A stretch of 64,000 nucleotides of DNA from a virus: positions 90,916 through 154,915 of the IMG/VR virus record IMGVR_UViG_3300030419_006726. One strand, given 5' to 3'. The position numbers and the translations under genes are program-made. Under the pieces are notes generated by a model that was not told the origin of the DNA, did not search any database, and was given only the letters and a program-made list of their open reading frames with translations. The number at the start of each line of letters is the position of its first letter. Position 1 is the first letter of the stretch. Below are positions 52,693 to 60,611 of this stretch, one piece after another.

Positions 52693-54027
52693 ATGGCAAA
52701 AACCTATAGCGAAACGATAAAATTTAGAGGCGATGTTCCATTTAATGCCGGCACTGCATTCAAAAATGCTGTCGATTATAGAAATTTTGCCTATCAAGGC
52801 GTAGATAAAGGTGTGAATATGAAAGTTTTTAGAAACTTTCAGTCGGCCAAAAGCATATTATACGGCAGAATAAATCAATATGATATTCCAATTTTTATCA
52901 AAGACGACAGGAAGCAAGAGGGCAAAGGGTTTAAATCATTAAAGGACCAACAAGATGCGATAACCAGTTTGTCGTGCATTGATTTTGTGGCTGATGCATT
53001 TGCCGGCATGCAAAAGGATTTTAAAAAAGCAAAACTAAACAATCGTATTGTCGAGGGTGAAAAGTTCGATTCGCTAAAACCCGCCCAGTCTTTTAGTGAT
53101 CCCAAAGTAAACCATAATTTTTTGATAAGAAAGAAGTATGAATCATTTCTGCGTCAACTGAGTAGAGAGAGAAAAGATGATCGCATCTTTAATGTTAGGA
53201 CTTTTTTAGATCATTATTTTCAGTATTTGGAGGATACAGTTCATGAGCTTCCCGTCACAGTGACCGGGTTTTTAAAAAGCAAATATTGCCCACCTAGGGT
53301 GTCGGGGCTGGTAATCGACCTATATGTACACTCACATATGGCAGATGATGTCAAGGTAGAAGAGTACATTAATAGTTCTAATTTTTGTTTCTTCGCGACG
53401 GCGGCCTTAAGACACGGTTTCAGCATTGATTACAATGCTCCATGGAGAATCGTAGCTGATTTGGAATCTCCTGCAATGAAAGAGTATATGTCTAAAAGAT
53501 TTATTACTACCTATGGCGGTGTTCTTAATTATTATTACGAGCCATCCCAAATTTATGGATTTGAAGAATTTAAAAATTCTGCTTTTAAGCTGTACAATTC
53601 ATATGTTAGAAAAAGACCATTAATAACCTTGACACACACGTGCCCAGCTGGTAAACTTAAGCAGAAGTTGATAAAAAGAGAGAGAATTACTAGGGCTGCA
53701 TTCGACAGCCTTTATGACGATAGCTATTGGATCGAGAAGTACGTTAAGGTTAGAAATATTGAAGAAAACAATTACCTATCCAAACCAATTGAGAAAATGG
53801 TGATTTCAGATGCAAAAAGCTTACTTATGAGTAAATTGAAATCAACGGATTTTATTATTAGCATGATTGAGAAAAAACTGATTAATTTTGAAGACAAGAC
53901 GGGCTCTGCATCATTCAAGCTTGAGCGCATGCGCAACCGTCAAGCCTTACCCGCGGCCCCCGATTCGGCCCGGGCCGCATTTGCCGCGGCAGAGCCTGTA
54001 GATGGATCATCTGGCGGCGGTTATTAG
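52693..54027 (+). CDS. Predicted virion protein of unknown role
   Basis: A 444 aa, basic protein (MAKTYSETIKFRGDVPFNAG...). It has mixed alpha/beta content, aromatic-rich segments (YGGVLNYYYEPSQIYGFEEF) and a low-complexity Ala/Pro/Gly tail ending DGSSGGGY. Location after the giant hub-like gene suggests a baseplate or tail role. No family recognised. Confidence 0.5.
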   Translation: MAKTYSETIKFRGDVPFNAGTAFKNAVDYRNFAYQGVDKGVNMKVFRNFQSAKSILYGRINQYDIPIFIKDDRKQEGKGFKSLKDQQDAITSLSCIDFVADAFAGMQKDFKKAKLNNRIVEGEKFDSLKPAQSFSDPKVNHNFLIRKKYESFLRQLSRERKDDRIFNVRTFLDHYFQYLEDTVHELPVTVTGFLKSKYCPPRVSGLVIDLYVHSHMADDVKVEEYINSSNFCFFATAALRHGFSIDYNAPWRIVADLESPAMKEYMSKRFITTYGGVLNYYYEPSQIYGFEEFKNSAFKLYNSYVRKRPLITLTHTCPAGKLKQKLIKRERITRAAFDSLYDDSYWIEKYVKVRNIEENNYLSKPIEKMVISDAKSLLMSKLKSTDFIISMIEKKLINFEDKTGSASFKLERMRNRQALPAAPDSARAAFAAAEPVDGSSGGGY

Positions 54028-54034
54028 GTGATTT

Positions 54035-55219
54035 ATGATTTTTCAAACATTAGATGACAAGCAAGATTGTATAGGAATTTATCATGATGGGTCTATACTG
54101 CATGATTCTCTGCCCGATGATTTATCTGGCACTTGGCGGTACACACAGTATCTAAACGATAGAAATATAGAATATGCCAACCTCTACTGTAATGGCAAAA
54201 AATCACAAGAGGTGTGCCCAGATCACTTGAAAGATGATTTTGATAAAATGACCAAGAAGTTCAAGGCATATTTACGTTCGTTTCAGCTTGGTAGGATTTC
54301 ACTAAATGACCACTGTTTTTATGATTTGGTGCCTGAGAGCTTCCTGCTTGAGTACTTTGAGTTAAAAAATCAAATTACACAGCATGTTTTAAGCACGTAT
54401 GAGAAGCCCGCAAATTACGACTTCTTGCTAGATCTAACAAAGGTTGTTACAGACATCGGACATAGAAAATTAAACGTTGATTTAAACTTTGGTCGGCATA
54501 CGATCGTTTCCAAAAAAGGAAAAGAGGCGTTTTCTAAATATAAGAAATATCAACCTTACTGCAAGTATGATATCTTTGGTACAAAGACTGGACGCTTGAT
54601 TAATGTTCCCGGCTCCTTTCCGATACTAACAATGGATAAAGATTTTCGCAAAATTGTTCAACCAACAAACGATTGGTTTGTGGAACTTGATTATAATGGC
54701 GCAGAGCTTCGTACTTTTTTGGCTCTGTCTGACAAGGAGCAGCCAAAAGCAGATATTCACGCATGGAATGCGAAATATATTTTTAACAACTGCTCCCGCG
54801 ACGAAGCAAAAAATCGTATTTTCGCATGGCTTTACAATCCGCAGTCACATCACATGGAAGCTGAGAAGGTCTACAATAGAATTATGGTCAAACAGAGGTA
54901 TTGGGATGGCGAACGCGTTAAGACGCCTTACGGGCGCGATATAGCCGCCACAGAGCATTATGCGCTGTCCTATATCATTCAGAGCACACTTAGTGATACG
55001 GTTCTAAGGCAAATGATCAAAGTGCATAAATTACTTGAAAATAGAAAGTCTCATATTGCATTTAGTGTTCACGATTCAATCGTTTTGGATATGACGGACG
55101 ATGAGAAGTTTTTAATTCCAACGATTAAAGAAGTTTTCGCCCTAAACGATTTAGACACTTTTGAAGTAAGCGTAAAAGGCGGTAAGAATTTTGGATCTCT
55201 CCATAAACTAAGACTTTAA
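54035..55219 (+). CDS. Minimal family A DNA polymerase-like protein
   Basis: A 394 aa protein with the family A polymerase order: TKTGRLIN (183-190), motif A VELDYNGAELR (D219/E224), motif B R255DEAK...F263...Y267 and motif C SVHDSIVLD. It lacks any 3'-5' exonuclease domain and most of the thumb, so it is much shorter than T7-type polymerases (about 600-700 aa). Motif C reads HDS where HDE is usual. It may be a lesion-bypass or repair polymerase, a subunit whose exonuclease is elsewhere, or the replicative enzyme. Confidence 0.8.
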   Translation: MIFQTLDDKQDCIGIYHDGSILHDSLPDDLSGTWRYTQYLNDRNIEYANLYCNGKKSQEVCPDHLKDDFDKMTKKFKAYLRSFQLGRISLNDHCFYDLVPESFLLEYFELKNQITQHVLSTYEKPANYDFLLDLTKVVTDIGHRKLNVDLNFGRHTIVSKKGKEAFSKYKKYQPYCKYDIFGTKTGRLINVPGSFPILTMDKDFRKIVQPTNDWFVELDYNGAELRTFLALSDKEQPKADIHAWNAKYIFNNCSRDEAKNRIFAWLYNPQSHHMEAEKVYNRIMVKQRYWDGERVKTPYGRDIAATEHYALSYIIQSTLSDTVLRQMIKVHKLLENRKSHIAFSVHDSIVLDMTDDEKFLIPTIKEVFALNDLDTFEVSVKGGKNFGSLHKLRL

Positions 55220-55223
55220 GGCG

Positions 55224-55232
55224 ACTAATTAG
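55224..55232 (+). promoter_or_regulatory. ACTAATTAG element before thioesterase and NTase
   Basis: A recurrent-element copy ending only 7 bases before the ATG at 55240, so its message would be almost leaderless. It is the weakest placement of the set. Confidence 0.3.
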
Positions 55233-55239
55233 TAGTATC

Positions 55240-55689
55240 ATGGAACTTATTTCAACACACTTTTGCAAAGCAGCAAATGTCGGTTATCACGGCAACCTTT
55301 TTGGTGGCACCCTGTTGGGATGGCTTGACGAAGCCGGCGCAATCTTCGCATGTCAAGCCTGCGACACACCAAGAATGGTGACAAAGAAAATCTCAGAAGT
55401 TGTTTTTAACAAACCGGTTCGCCCGGGCCAAATTATTAAAATATACGGTGAAGTTGTTCGTGTTGGAACTAGGTCGATAACTATACGAATGGAGGCGAGG
55501 AGACACAGTGTCTATAACGGCTCGCAGAAGATAGTTCTTACGACTGATATGACATTTGTTCGGATTGACGGCGACGGAGAGGCGATCCCTTTAAGTGAAA
55601 AAGTCAAAAGAAAATACGGCAACCCAGAAGTAACAGTCGAGATTGTCGCGACCGATGATGAGACAAAGAACTGTTACGAGGGGGACTAA
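55240..55689 (+). CDS. Acyl-CoA thioesterase-like (hotdog fold)
   Basis: A 149 aa single hotdog domain of YciA/acyl-CoA hydrolase type: N-x-x-GNLFGGTLLGWLDEAGAIFA (catalytic Asp and helix), then VTKKISEVVFNKPVRPGQIIKIYGEVVRVGTRSITI. It should hydrolyse acyl-CoA esters in the cytosol, which could alter fatty-acid or CoA pools during infection. It is flanked by polymerase and nucleotidyltransferase genes, so it looks like an auxiliary metabolic gene. It abuts the next ATG. Confidence 0.75.
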   Translation: MELISTHFCKAANVGYHGNLFGGTLLGWLDEAGAIFACQACDTPRMVTKKISEVVFNKPVRPGQIIKIYGEVVRVGTRSITIRMEARRHSVYNGSQKIVLTTDMTFVRIDGDGEAIPLSEKVKRKYGNPEVTVEIVATDDETKNCYEGD

Positions 55690-56835
55690 ATGAAAAAACT
55701 ATTTGAAAATTGGCGAAAGAGTATTGAAGAAGATGTTGATACATCATCTTTCGTAGTGCGCGAGGAATTGCATCAGGATTTTTGGAACCAACCAGACGAT
55801 AGATTAGATCCAGAAATTAGAGAAAAGCTATTGGAAATTGCGCGACACTTTATGGAAAAATATGAAGTTTCTGATGTGCCAATCAAAGATATCACATTCA
55901 CTGGCTCGCTAGCTAACTATAACTGGTCAAAATATTCAGATGTAGACTTGCATATAATTATTGATTTTGCAGAAGTAGATGAGAACTTTGACTTGGTAAA
56001 AGAATATTTCAATTCTAGAAAATCCCTGTGGAATCTTCAGCATGAAATTATAATTCGCGATTTTGAGGTTGAAATTTATGTTCAGTCTGATAAAGAGTCG
56101 CATGCCTCAACCGGTGTTTATTCTATCCTCAACGATGACTGGGTTACGCGTCCCGCTGTGTCAACCGACGCGAGCGATATTGATTTTGACACCGTGAAGA
56201 AGAAGGCAGAGTCGCTAATGGATCAGATCGACCGAGCCTTGGAGCTTTATGATAGAGAAAAATATCAAGAAGCCCTCGATCGAGCAGAAATGTTGCGAGA
56301 GAAAATTAGAAAATTTAGACAATCCGGTCTTGAATCTGGAGGCGAATATTCTATTGAAAATATCGCATTTAAATCACTGCGCAGAAATGAATATTTACTA
56401 AAACTATCACAGCTTAAGCGCGATGCGTATGACAGGCTGATGTCAATCGATGAAGGTGTGCTTGTTAAGTTTCCAGGCGAGGATCCACTCAAGCCTAGAA
56501 AAAGTTATGATCCCATATCTTATTTGAATGATCAAGAGCTTTTGGCTCTCGCGGGAAAACAGTTCCCACCAGATCCAGCGCATGCTCCTCCAAAGATTGA
56601 GCCAGGATCCGCGGAGGAAGAAGAGTACGAAAAGCTCATGGCTCCACGAACTCCAGAAACCCCAGAAGAACGCCACTATTCGGAGCAGCAGCGAGCCAAG
56701 ATGATAGTTTGGACGTATGAGCAGGGTGGCCAGGACGAAATTTCTCACAAAGATTATCTTGACGCCATATTGGTATTAAAAAGAGCTAGAAAGTATCCCC
56801 ATCTTCAGACACACCCCGGCGGAAAAGAGGTGTGA
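55690..56835 (+). CDS. Leader-tagged minimal nucleotidyltransferase
   Basis: A 381 aa protein starting MKKLFENWRKSIEED, with IEE as a possible protease site. Residues 66-130 carry the NTase signature: G72S73 in FTGSLANYNW, D84xD86 in YSDVDLHI, and E128 in FEVEIYV as third acid. The C-terminal half is charged and helical with a Pro/Glu stretch. Minimal NTases nucleotidylate or pyrophosphorylate proteins, RNA or small molecules. With the leader I infer that it is packed in the head and delivered, similar in concept to T4 Alt. Substrate unknown. Confidence 0.65.
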   Translation: MKKLFENWRKSIEEDVDTSSFVVREELHQDFWNQPDDRLDPEIREKLLEIARHFMEKYEVSDVPIKDITFTGSLANYNWSKYSDVDLHIIIDFAEVDENFDLVKEYFNSRKSLWNLQHEIIIRDFEVEIYVQSDKESHASTGVYSILNDDWVTRPAVSTDASDIDFDTVKKKAESLMDQIDRALELYDREKYQEALDRAEMLREKIRKFRQSGLESGGEYSIENIAFKSLRRNEYLLKLSQLKRDAYDRLMSIDEGVLVKFPGEDPLKPRKSYDPISYLNDQELLALAGKQFPPDPAHAPPKIEPGSAEEEEYEKLMAPRTPETPEERHYSEQQRAKMIVWTYEQGGQDEISHKDYLDAILVLKRARKYPHLQTHPGGKEV

Positions 56836-56836
56836 G

Positions 56837-57676
56837 TTGAATGTCATTGGCTTAGGCGCCGCAGGTTGCAATATTGCTGATCAATTTGCCAAGTATCCTC
56901 AATATAATATATATAAAATTGATGTTGGGTTGGACGGCTTGAAGAAAGACGGCATATATGCGATGCCAAAACAGAAGACTGCCGAGGACTATGAGGCCAA
57001 ATGCCCTTCGCTGAAAAACTTTTTTAAAAACGTTAGCGGCGAGGTCTTGTTTATAGTTTGCGGAGCAGGTAAGATTTCTGGCTCAACATTGCGGATATTA
57101 GAAACAATTAAAAATTGTCAGATAAGTGTGATGTATGTTGTGCCGGACACTGAACTACTGAGCGAATTATCTCAAATAAGAAACAAGATTTCATATAATA
57201 TTTTGCAACAGTATGCGCGGTCTGGACTTTTAAAAAGGGTGTATATTGTTGGCAACCCATCGATTGAATCTATAATTGGAAGCGTGCCCATCGTGGGATA
57301 CTATGATAAGCTGAATGAAGTGATCGCGTACACGATGCATATGATAAATGTATTTAAAAACACACCGCCAGTTATGAATACATTTTCAGAACCTGTTGAT
57401 TTTGCTCGCATTTCTACGATTGGTACGATCGGCGATGAGCAAAAAAAAGAAAATTTGTTTTTTCCACTTGACAATATTCGCGAACGAGTGTATTATCATG
57501 GAGTACCTGACAATTTGCTCAAGAACGATGGAGGCCTCTTGAAGAGTATCACCGAACAAGCAAAAAGCTCTTCAGAGGATGGCAAGATTAAAACTAGTTT
57601 TGGCATCTTTCCTACAGAGTACGAGCAGCGATATTGTTTTACAGAGGTGCACACATCTTTTATACAAAAAAGTTAA
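56837..57676 (+). CDS. Tubulin/FtsZ-like candidate
   Basis: A 279 aa protein from TTG (56837). The order of motifs parallels FtsZ: NVIGLGAAGCNIADQF at 2-17 (FtsZ VIGVGGAGGNAV), a KID-x-GLDGL segment at 28-35, VLFIVCGAGKISGSTLRIL at 70-88 in place of the GGGTGTG loop, ISVMYVVP at 96-103, helix-strand RVYIVGNPS with N140 (FtsZ IPN), and helix KLNEVIAYTMHMINVF. The glycine loop is degenerate, so GTP binding is uncertain, and it is shorter than FtsZ or PhuZ. Alternatively it may be a Rossmann-type protein. Confidence 0.5.
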   Translation: MNVIGLGAAGCNIADQFAKYPQYNIYKIDVGLDGLKKDGIYAMPKQKTAEDYEAKCPSLKNFFKNVSGEVLFIVCGAGKISGSTLRILETIKNCQISVMYVVPDTELLSELSQIRNKISYNILQQYARSGLLKRVYIVGNPSIESIIGSVPIVGYYDKLNEVIAYTMHMINVFKNTPPVMNTFSEPVDFARISTIGTIGDEQKKENLFFPLDNIRERVYYHGVPDNLLKNDGGLLKSITEQAKSSSEDGKIKTSFGIFPTEYEQRYCFTEVHTSFIQKS

Positions 57677-57684
57677 AAAAGACC

Positions 57685-57713
57685 TTTACAAAGAGTAAGA
57701 AATAGGTTATATT
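57685..57713 (+). promoter_or_regulatory. sigma70-like promoter for gp32
   Basis: -35 TTTACA (57685-57690), 17 bp spacer, -10 TATATT (57708-57713). Transcription should start near 57720, giving a leader of about 60 bases. Confidence 0.6.
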
Positions 57714-57721
57714 ATATAAAG

Positions 57722-57745
57722 AAACAGGGGAGATTTGCTCTGTTT
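57722..57745 (+). promoter_or_regulatory. Possible hairpin in gp32 leader
   Basis: ACAGGG and CTCTGT (with one G-T pair) can form a 6 bp stem in the untranslated leader, upstream of AAGGAG. T4 gp32 represses its own translation through a folded leader, so a similar role is conceivable, but the stem is short. Confidence 0.25.
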
Positions 57746-57779
57746 ACTATAGCCAAACGGCAAAAGGAGAAGACCAATT

Positions 57780-58541
57780 ATGGCAATTGATATGGAAAAA
57801 ATGCGTAGCAAGCTTTCAAAGTTACGCGGAGAAAATGATTCGAACGGAGGCTCAGTATTGTGGAAACCACAAGAGGGCAATCAGGACATTCGAATCGTTC
57901 CGACTGAAGATGGAGACCCGCTCAAGGAAATGTGGTTCCATTACAACCTAGGCGACAATAGAGGCTTTCTGTGTCCCAAGCGTAACTTTGGAGATCGTTG
58001 TCCGGTATGTGACTTCGCATCGAACCTATGGCGCGAAGGCGTAGAGAACAACGACAACGAGAGCAAGAAGCTTGCAAAGAGCCTTTTCGTTCGCCAGCGG
58101 TTCTTTAGTCCAGTGGTCGTGCGCGGCGATGAAGATCGCGGAGTACGCATTTGGGGCTACGGAAAGACCGCATATGAACTTTTACTGGGCTATATTCTAG
58201 ACCCAGATTATGGTGACATTACAGATACTGAGAGTGGCACTGATATTACGCTCACATACACCAAGCCCTCCAAGCCCGGTGCGTTCCCTCAGACTACACT
58301 TAAGCCCCGTCGCCATACTTCTCCACTGCTAGACGATGCAGAACGGACCAGTGTGCTTCTAGACAACATCCCAGATGTTGGTGACCTGTTTGAGCGTACA
58401 ACGCCCCAACAGGTAGAGGCAATGCTTGACGGTTTCCTCTCCGATGATGATAGTGCCGAAGAGGAATCTCGCGAGAACTTTCATGTTCCCGGTACCGAGA
58501 CTAGCAGCGTCGATGCGGCCTTTGAAGAACTCTTAGGCTAA
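57780..58541 (+). CDS. Single-stranded DNA-binding protein (T4 gp32-like)
   Basis: A 253 aa protein with the gp32 plan: basic N-terminus for cooperativity (MEKMRSKLSKLRGEN, LAST-like), an OB-fold core with a zinc site (H54, C65, C74, C77; spacing H-x10-C-x8-C-x2-C, near T4's) and an acidic C-terminal tail (LSDDDSAEEESREN ... FEELLG) that recruits replication and recombination partners. It coats ssDNA during replication. AAGGAG precedes the ATG. Confidence 0.9.
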   Translation: MAIDMEKMRSKLSKLRGENDSNGGSVLWKPQEGNQDIRIVPTEDGDPLKEMWFHYNLGDNRGFLCPKRNFGDRCPVCDFASNLWREGVENNDNESKKLAKSLFVRQRFFSPVVVRGDEDRGVRIWGYGKTAYELLLGYILDPDYGDITDTESGTDITLTYTKPSKPGAFPQTTLKPRRHTSPLLDDAERTSVLLDNIPDVGDLFERTTPQQVEAMLDGFLSDDDSAEEESRENFHVPGTETSSVDAAFEELLG

Positions 58542-58606
58542 CAGTGAGAGAACCCGCAGGGAGGCATGGGGAAACAGATGTCTCACATTTTTAAAACGGA
58601 GGGATA

Positions 58607-59725
58607 ATGGCTAGAGCTAGAAAATCAACTGCCGGTAAACTATCAATTGCCGACATGCGTAAACTAATTAATAAAAAAGCAGGGCACAATGTTGCACACG
58701 ATCTTACAGAAGACAACCCGACTGCTGTTGCGGATTGGATTCCTACTGGATCGCGATGGCTTGACTCGATCATCTGTCGCGGTCGATTGGCTGGTATTCC
58801 AGTTGGAAAAATTGTCGAAATCGCAGGATTAGAGGCAACCGGCAAAAGCTTTATGGCCGCGCAAGTGGCCGCCAATGCTCAGAATATGGGCATTGATGTT
58901 ATCTATTTCGATTCCGAATCCGCCATCGATCCAACTTTCTTGGAACGTGCTGGTTGTGATTTGGAAAAACTTCTTTATGTGCAGGCTGCGTCTGTCGAGT
59001 TTGTCCTTGAGACTATTGAAGAACTCTTGGGCTCAAACGATAACCGCATGCTGTTCATATGGGATTCGTTAGCATTGACACCAGCCATTTCTGATGTGGA
59101 GGGCGACTTTAACCCTCAGTCATCAATGGCAGTCAAGGCGCGAATTCTTGCAAAGGGAATGTCAAAACTGACAGTTCCAATTGCAAATAGTCAATCAACT
59201 TTCCTCGTCTTGAACCAACTCAAAACGAACATCACAAGATCCCCTTCGGAAGTACTAACCACCCCTTATGTAACTCCTGGTGGAAAGGCCATGATTTATG
59301 CATATTCCCTCCGTATTTGGCTAACCGGGCGTAAGGCGAAAGCTAGTTTTATTACTGACAAAAACGGATTCAGAATTGGATCAGAAGTTAAGGTAAAACT
59401 AGAAAAGTCTCGTTTTGGTACTCAGGGTCGTCAATGTAATTTTAAGATCTTGTGGGGCGATGAGATTGGGATCCAAGATGAGGAAAGTTGGTTTGACGCA
59501 ATCAAATCTTCTGACAAGTTGACTTCTTCTGGTGCATGGTATACCCTAGACATGGGTGGCGGGAATGTGAAGAAGTTTCAACCCTCAAAGTGGATTGATT
59601 GTATGCAGGAAGAGGATTTCAGACAGAGAGTTGTTGAAATTATGGACGAGGAAGTAGTAAAGAAGTTTGACAAGAGAGAAGGAGACGCAGCATCTTTTTA
59701 TGAAGAAGGAGGTAACGATGCTTAG
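58607..59725 (+). CDS. uvsX: UvsX-like RecA-family recombinase
   Basis: A 372 aa RecA/UvsX protein: Walker A GLEATGKS (74-81), VIYFDSESAID (98-108, catalytic Glu region) and Walker B LFIWDSLAL (about 145-153), then the L2/P-loop-linked LNQLKTNI...TPYVTPGGKAM segment. It drives strand exchange and recombination-dependent replication with gp32 and gp47-gp46. GGAGGG precedes. Its last 8 bases overlap the next gene. Confidence 0.92.
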   Translation: MARARKSTAGKLSIADMRKLINKKAGHNVAHDLTEDNPTAVADWIPTGSRWLDSIICRGRLAGIPVGKIVEIAGLEATGKSFMAAQVAANAQNMGIDVIYFDSESAIDPTFLERAGCDLEKLLYVQAASVEFVLETIEELLGSNDNRMLFIWDSLALTPAISDVEGDFNPQSSMAVKARILAKGMSKLTVPIANSQSTFLVLNQLKTNITRSPSEVLTTPYVTPGGKAMIYAYSLRIWLTGRKAKASFITDKNGFRIGSEVKVKLEKSRFGTQGRQCNFKILWGDEIGIQDEESWFDAIKSSDKLTSSGAWYTLDMGGGNVKKFQPSKWIDCMQEEDFRQRVVEIMDEEVVKKFDKREGDAASFYEEGGNDA

Positions 59726-60056
59726 AGTAATTTCACTTATTTTCGCGCTTGGTTGCGCAACTGCACATAGCCGACCGCCGCCCACCAGAACCACAACCCC
59801 GGCACCAACTGTAACAGTTACAATTGGTTGGCATTGGGTGCCGGCAAGGTGGCATCGTGGTGTATATGTCCGCGGTTACTGGCGCCATCCGACACACGGC
59901 GTTAATCGCCGACCGTACCGACATGGACCGCCACATACGTACACGTCTCAGCCCCATCCACATTCCGTTTGGGTGCCTGGACACTGGGCTGGTCAGGGTC
60001 GTAATCGACATTGGGTGCCCGGCCACTGGCAAAACAGGCCACCGCCTAGGCGATAA
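59718..60056 (+). CDS. Exported WxxGxW-repeat protein
   Basis: A 112 aa protein starting at ATG 59718 with AAGGAGG ahead. Residues 1-18 (MLRVISLIFALGCATAHS) form a signal peptide, perhaps of lipoprotein type at ALGC. The rest is Pro/His/Arg/Trp-rich with W-x-x-G/A-x-W units (WVPARW, YVRGYW, WVPGHW twice), the hallmark of WxxGxW (PF12779-like) repeat proteins of bacterial envelopes. A secreted His/Trp-rich protein between uvsX and a deaminase is unexpected. It may act on the host envelope or in superinfection exclusion. Confidence 0.6.
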   Translation: MLRVISLIFALGCATAHSRPPPTRTTTPAPTVTVTIGWHWVPARWHRGVYVRGYWRHPTHGVNRRPYRHGPPHTYTSQPHPHSVWVPGHWAGQGRNRHWVPGHWQNRPPPRR

Positions 60057-60066
60057 AAAAAAGTTC

Positions 60067-60095
60067 TTGACTTTGCCCCCTCCATCTGTTATAGT
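60067..60095 (+). promoter_or_regulatory. sigma70-like promoter for deaminase operon
   Basis: -35 TTGACT (60067-60072), 17 bp spacer, -10 TATAGT (60090-60095). This is the closest match to the bacterial consensus in the window. CTGGAGGGGG lies before the ATG at 60118. Confidence 0.7.
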
Positions 60096-60117
60096 TAATA
60101 TAACTGGAGGGGGTTTC

Positions 60118-60522
60118 ATGTCTAGACAGTACATTACCGGACGAACTAAGCGGTTTATCGATCTTGCCTATCGAGTCGCAAAGACTTCAGATTTTGACGA
60201 CTATCGCCATGGCGCTGTGCTGGTGCGCGGGAACAATGTTATCAATGTTTCTGCCAATAAAAATAGTTATGCGCGTTTCGGTGGTCGTTTTCGTAAGCGC
60301 GATTGTGGTCATGCAACACACCACGCAGAGCTTGGGTGCATACTGGGCTTGGACCGTTCTGTCACACGCGGCAGCACAGTGTACGTTGCCAGGGTTGGAA
60401 AGCTTGGTAACATGAAAATTTCAAAGCCGTGTGAAATGTGTGAAGAAGTGCTTCGCCATGTTGGCGTTAGAAAAGTGGTGTATACAATTAATGATAAGGA
60501 GGTAGGAGTATATAAGCTATGA
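60118..60522 (+). CDS. Zinc-dependent CMP/dCMP deaminase-like protein
   Basis: A 134 aa cytidine deaminase-fold protein with zinc ligands H69-A-E71 and P104C105-x-x-C108. It probably deaminates dCMP to dUMP for thymidylate supply, though the short length and unusual basic loop before HAE (FGGRFRKRDCGHATHHAE) leave a nucleic-acid or modified-nucleotide substrate possible. The start is the ATG after GGAGGGGG; a longer frame upstream overlaps the WxxGxW gene. Confidence 0.75.
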   Translation: MSRQYITGRTKRFIDLAYRVAKTSDFDDYRHGAVLVRGNNVINVSANKNSYARFGGRFRKRDCGHATHHAELGCILGLDRSVTRGSTVYVARVGKLGNMKISKPCEMCEEVLRHVGVRKVVYTINDKEVGVYKL

Positions 60523-60611
60523 GTAGAAAAGCAAAACACAACAAAGCTCGTCGCCGTCGTAAAGTCGGCTCAAAGAAGCGAAACAATCGCCGCAAGGCAA
60601 AGAAGAGTTAG
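60519..60611 (+). CDS. 30-residue Lys/Arg-rich peptide
   Basis: ATG at 60519 overlaps the deaminase stop (ATGA) and is preceded by AAGGAGG and AGGAG (60496-60508). The product starts MSRKAKHNKARRRRKVGSKK and ends NRRKAKKS, with over half Lys/Arg. The stop abuts the UVDE ATG. The perfect fit between two genes, the Shine-Dalgarno and extreme composition argue it is real. It looks like a ribosomal-protein-like or nucleic-acid-binding peptide; no family can be claimed. Confidence 0.5.
   Translation: MSRKAKHNKARRRRKVGSKKRNNRRKAKKS

Noticed and set aside
60035-60062. CGCCTAGGCG palindrome followed by A run after the WxxGxW gene as terminator
   Set aside because: The palindrome has no loop and is followed by A rather than T, so it would not terminate + strand transcription.
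59733-60134. Minus-strand 133-codon frame over the WxxGxW gene
   Set aside because: Arises from the skewed Pro/His/Arg codon content of the + strand gene; it also crosses the sigma70-like promoter.
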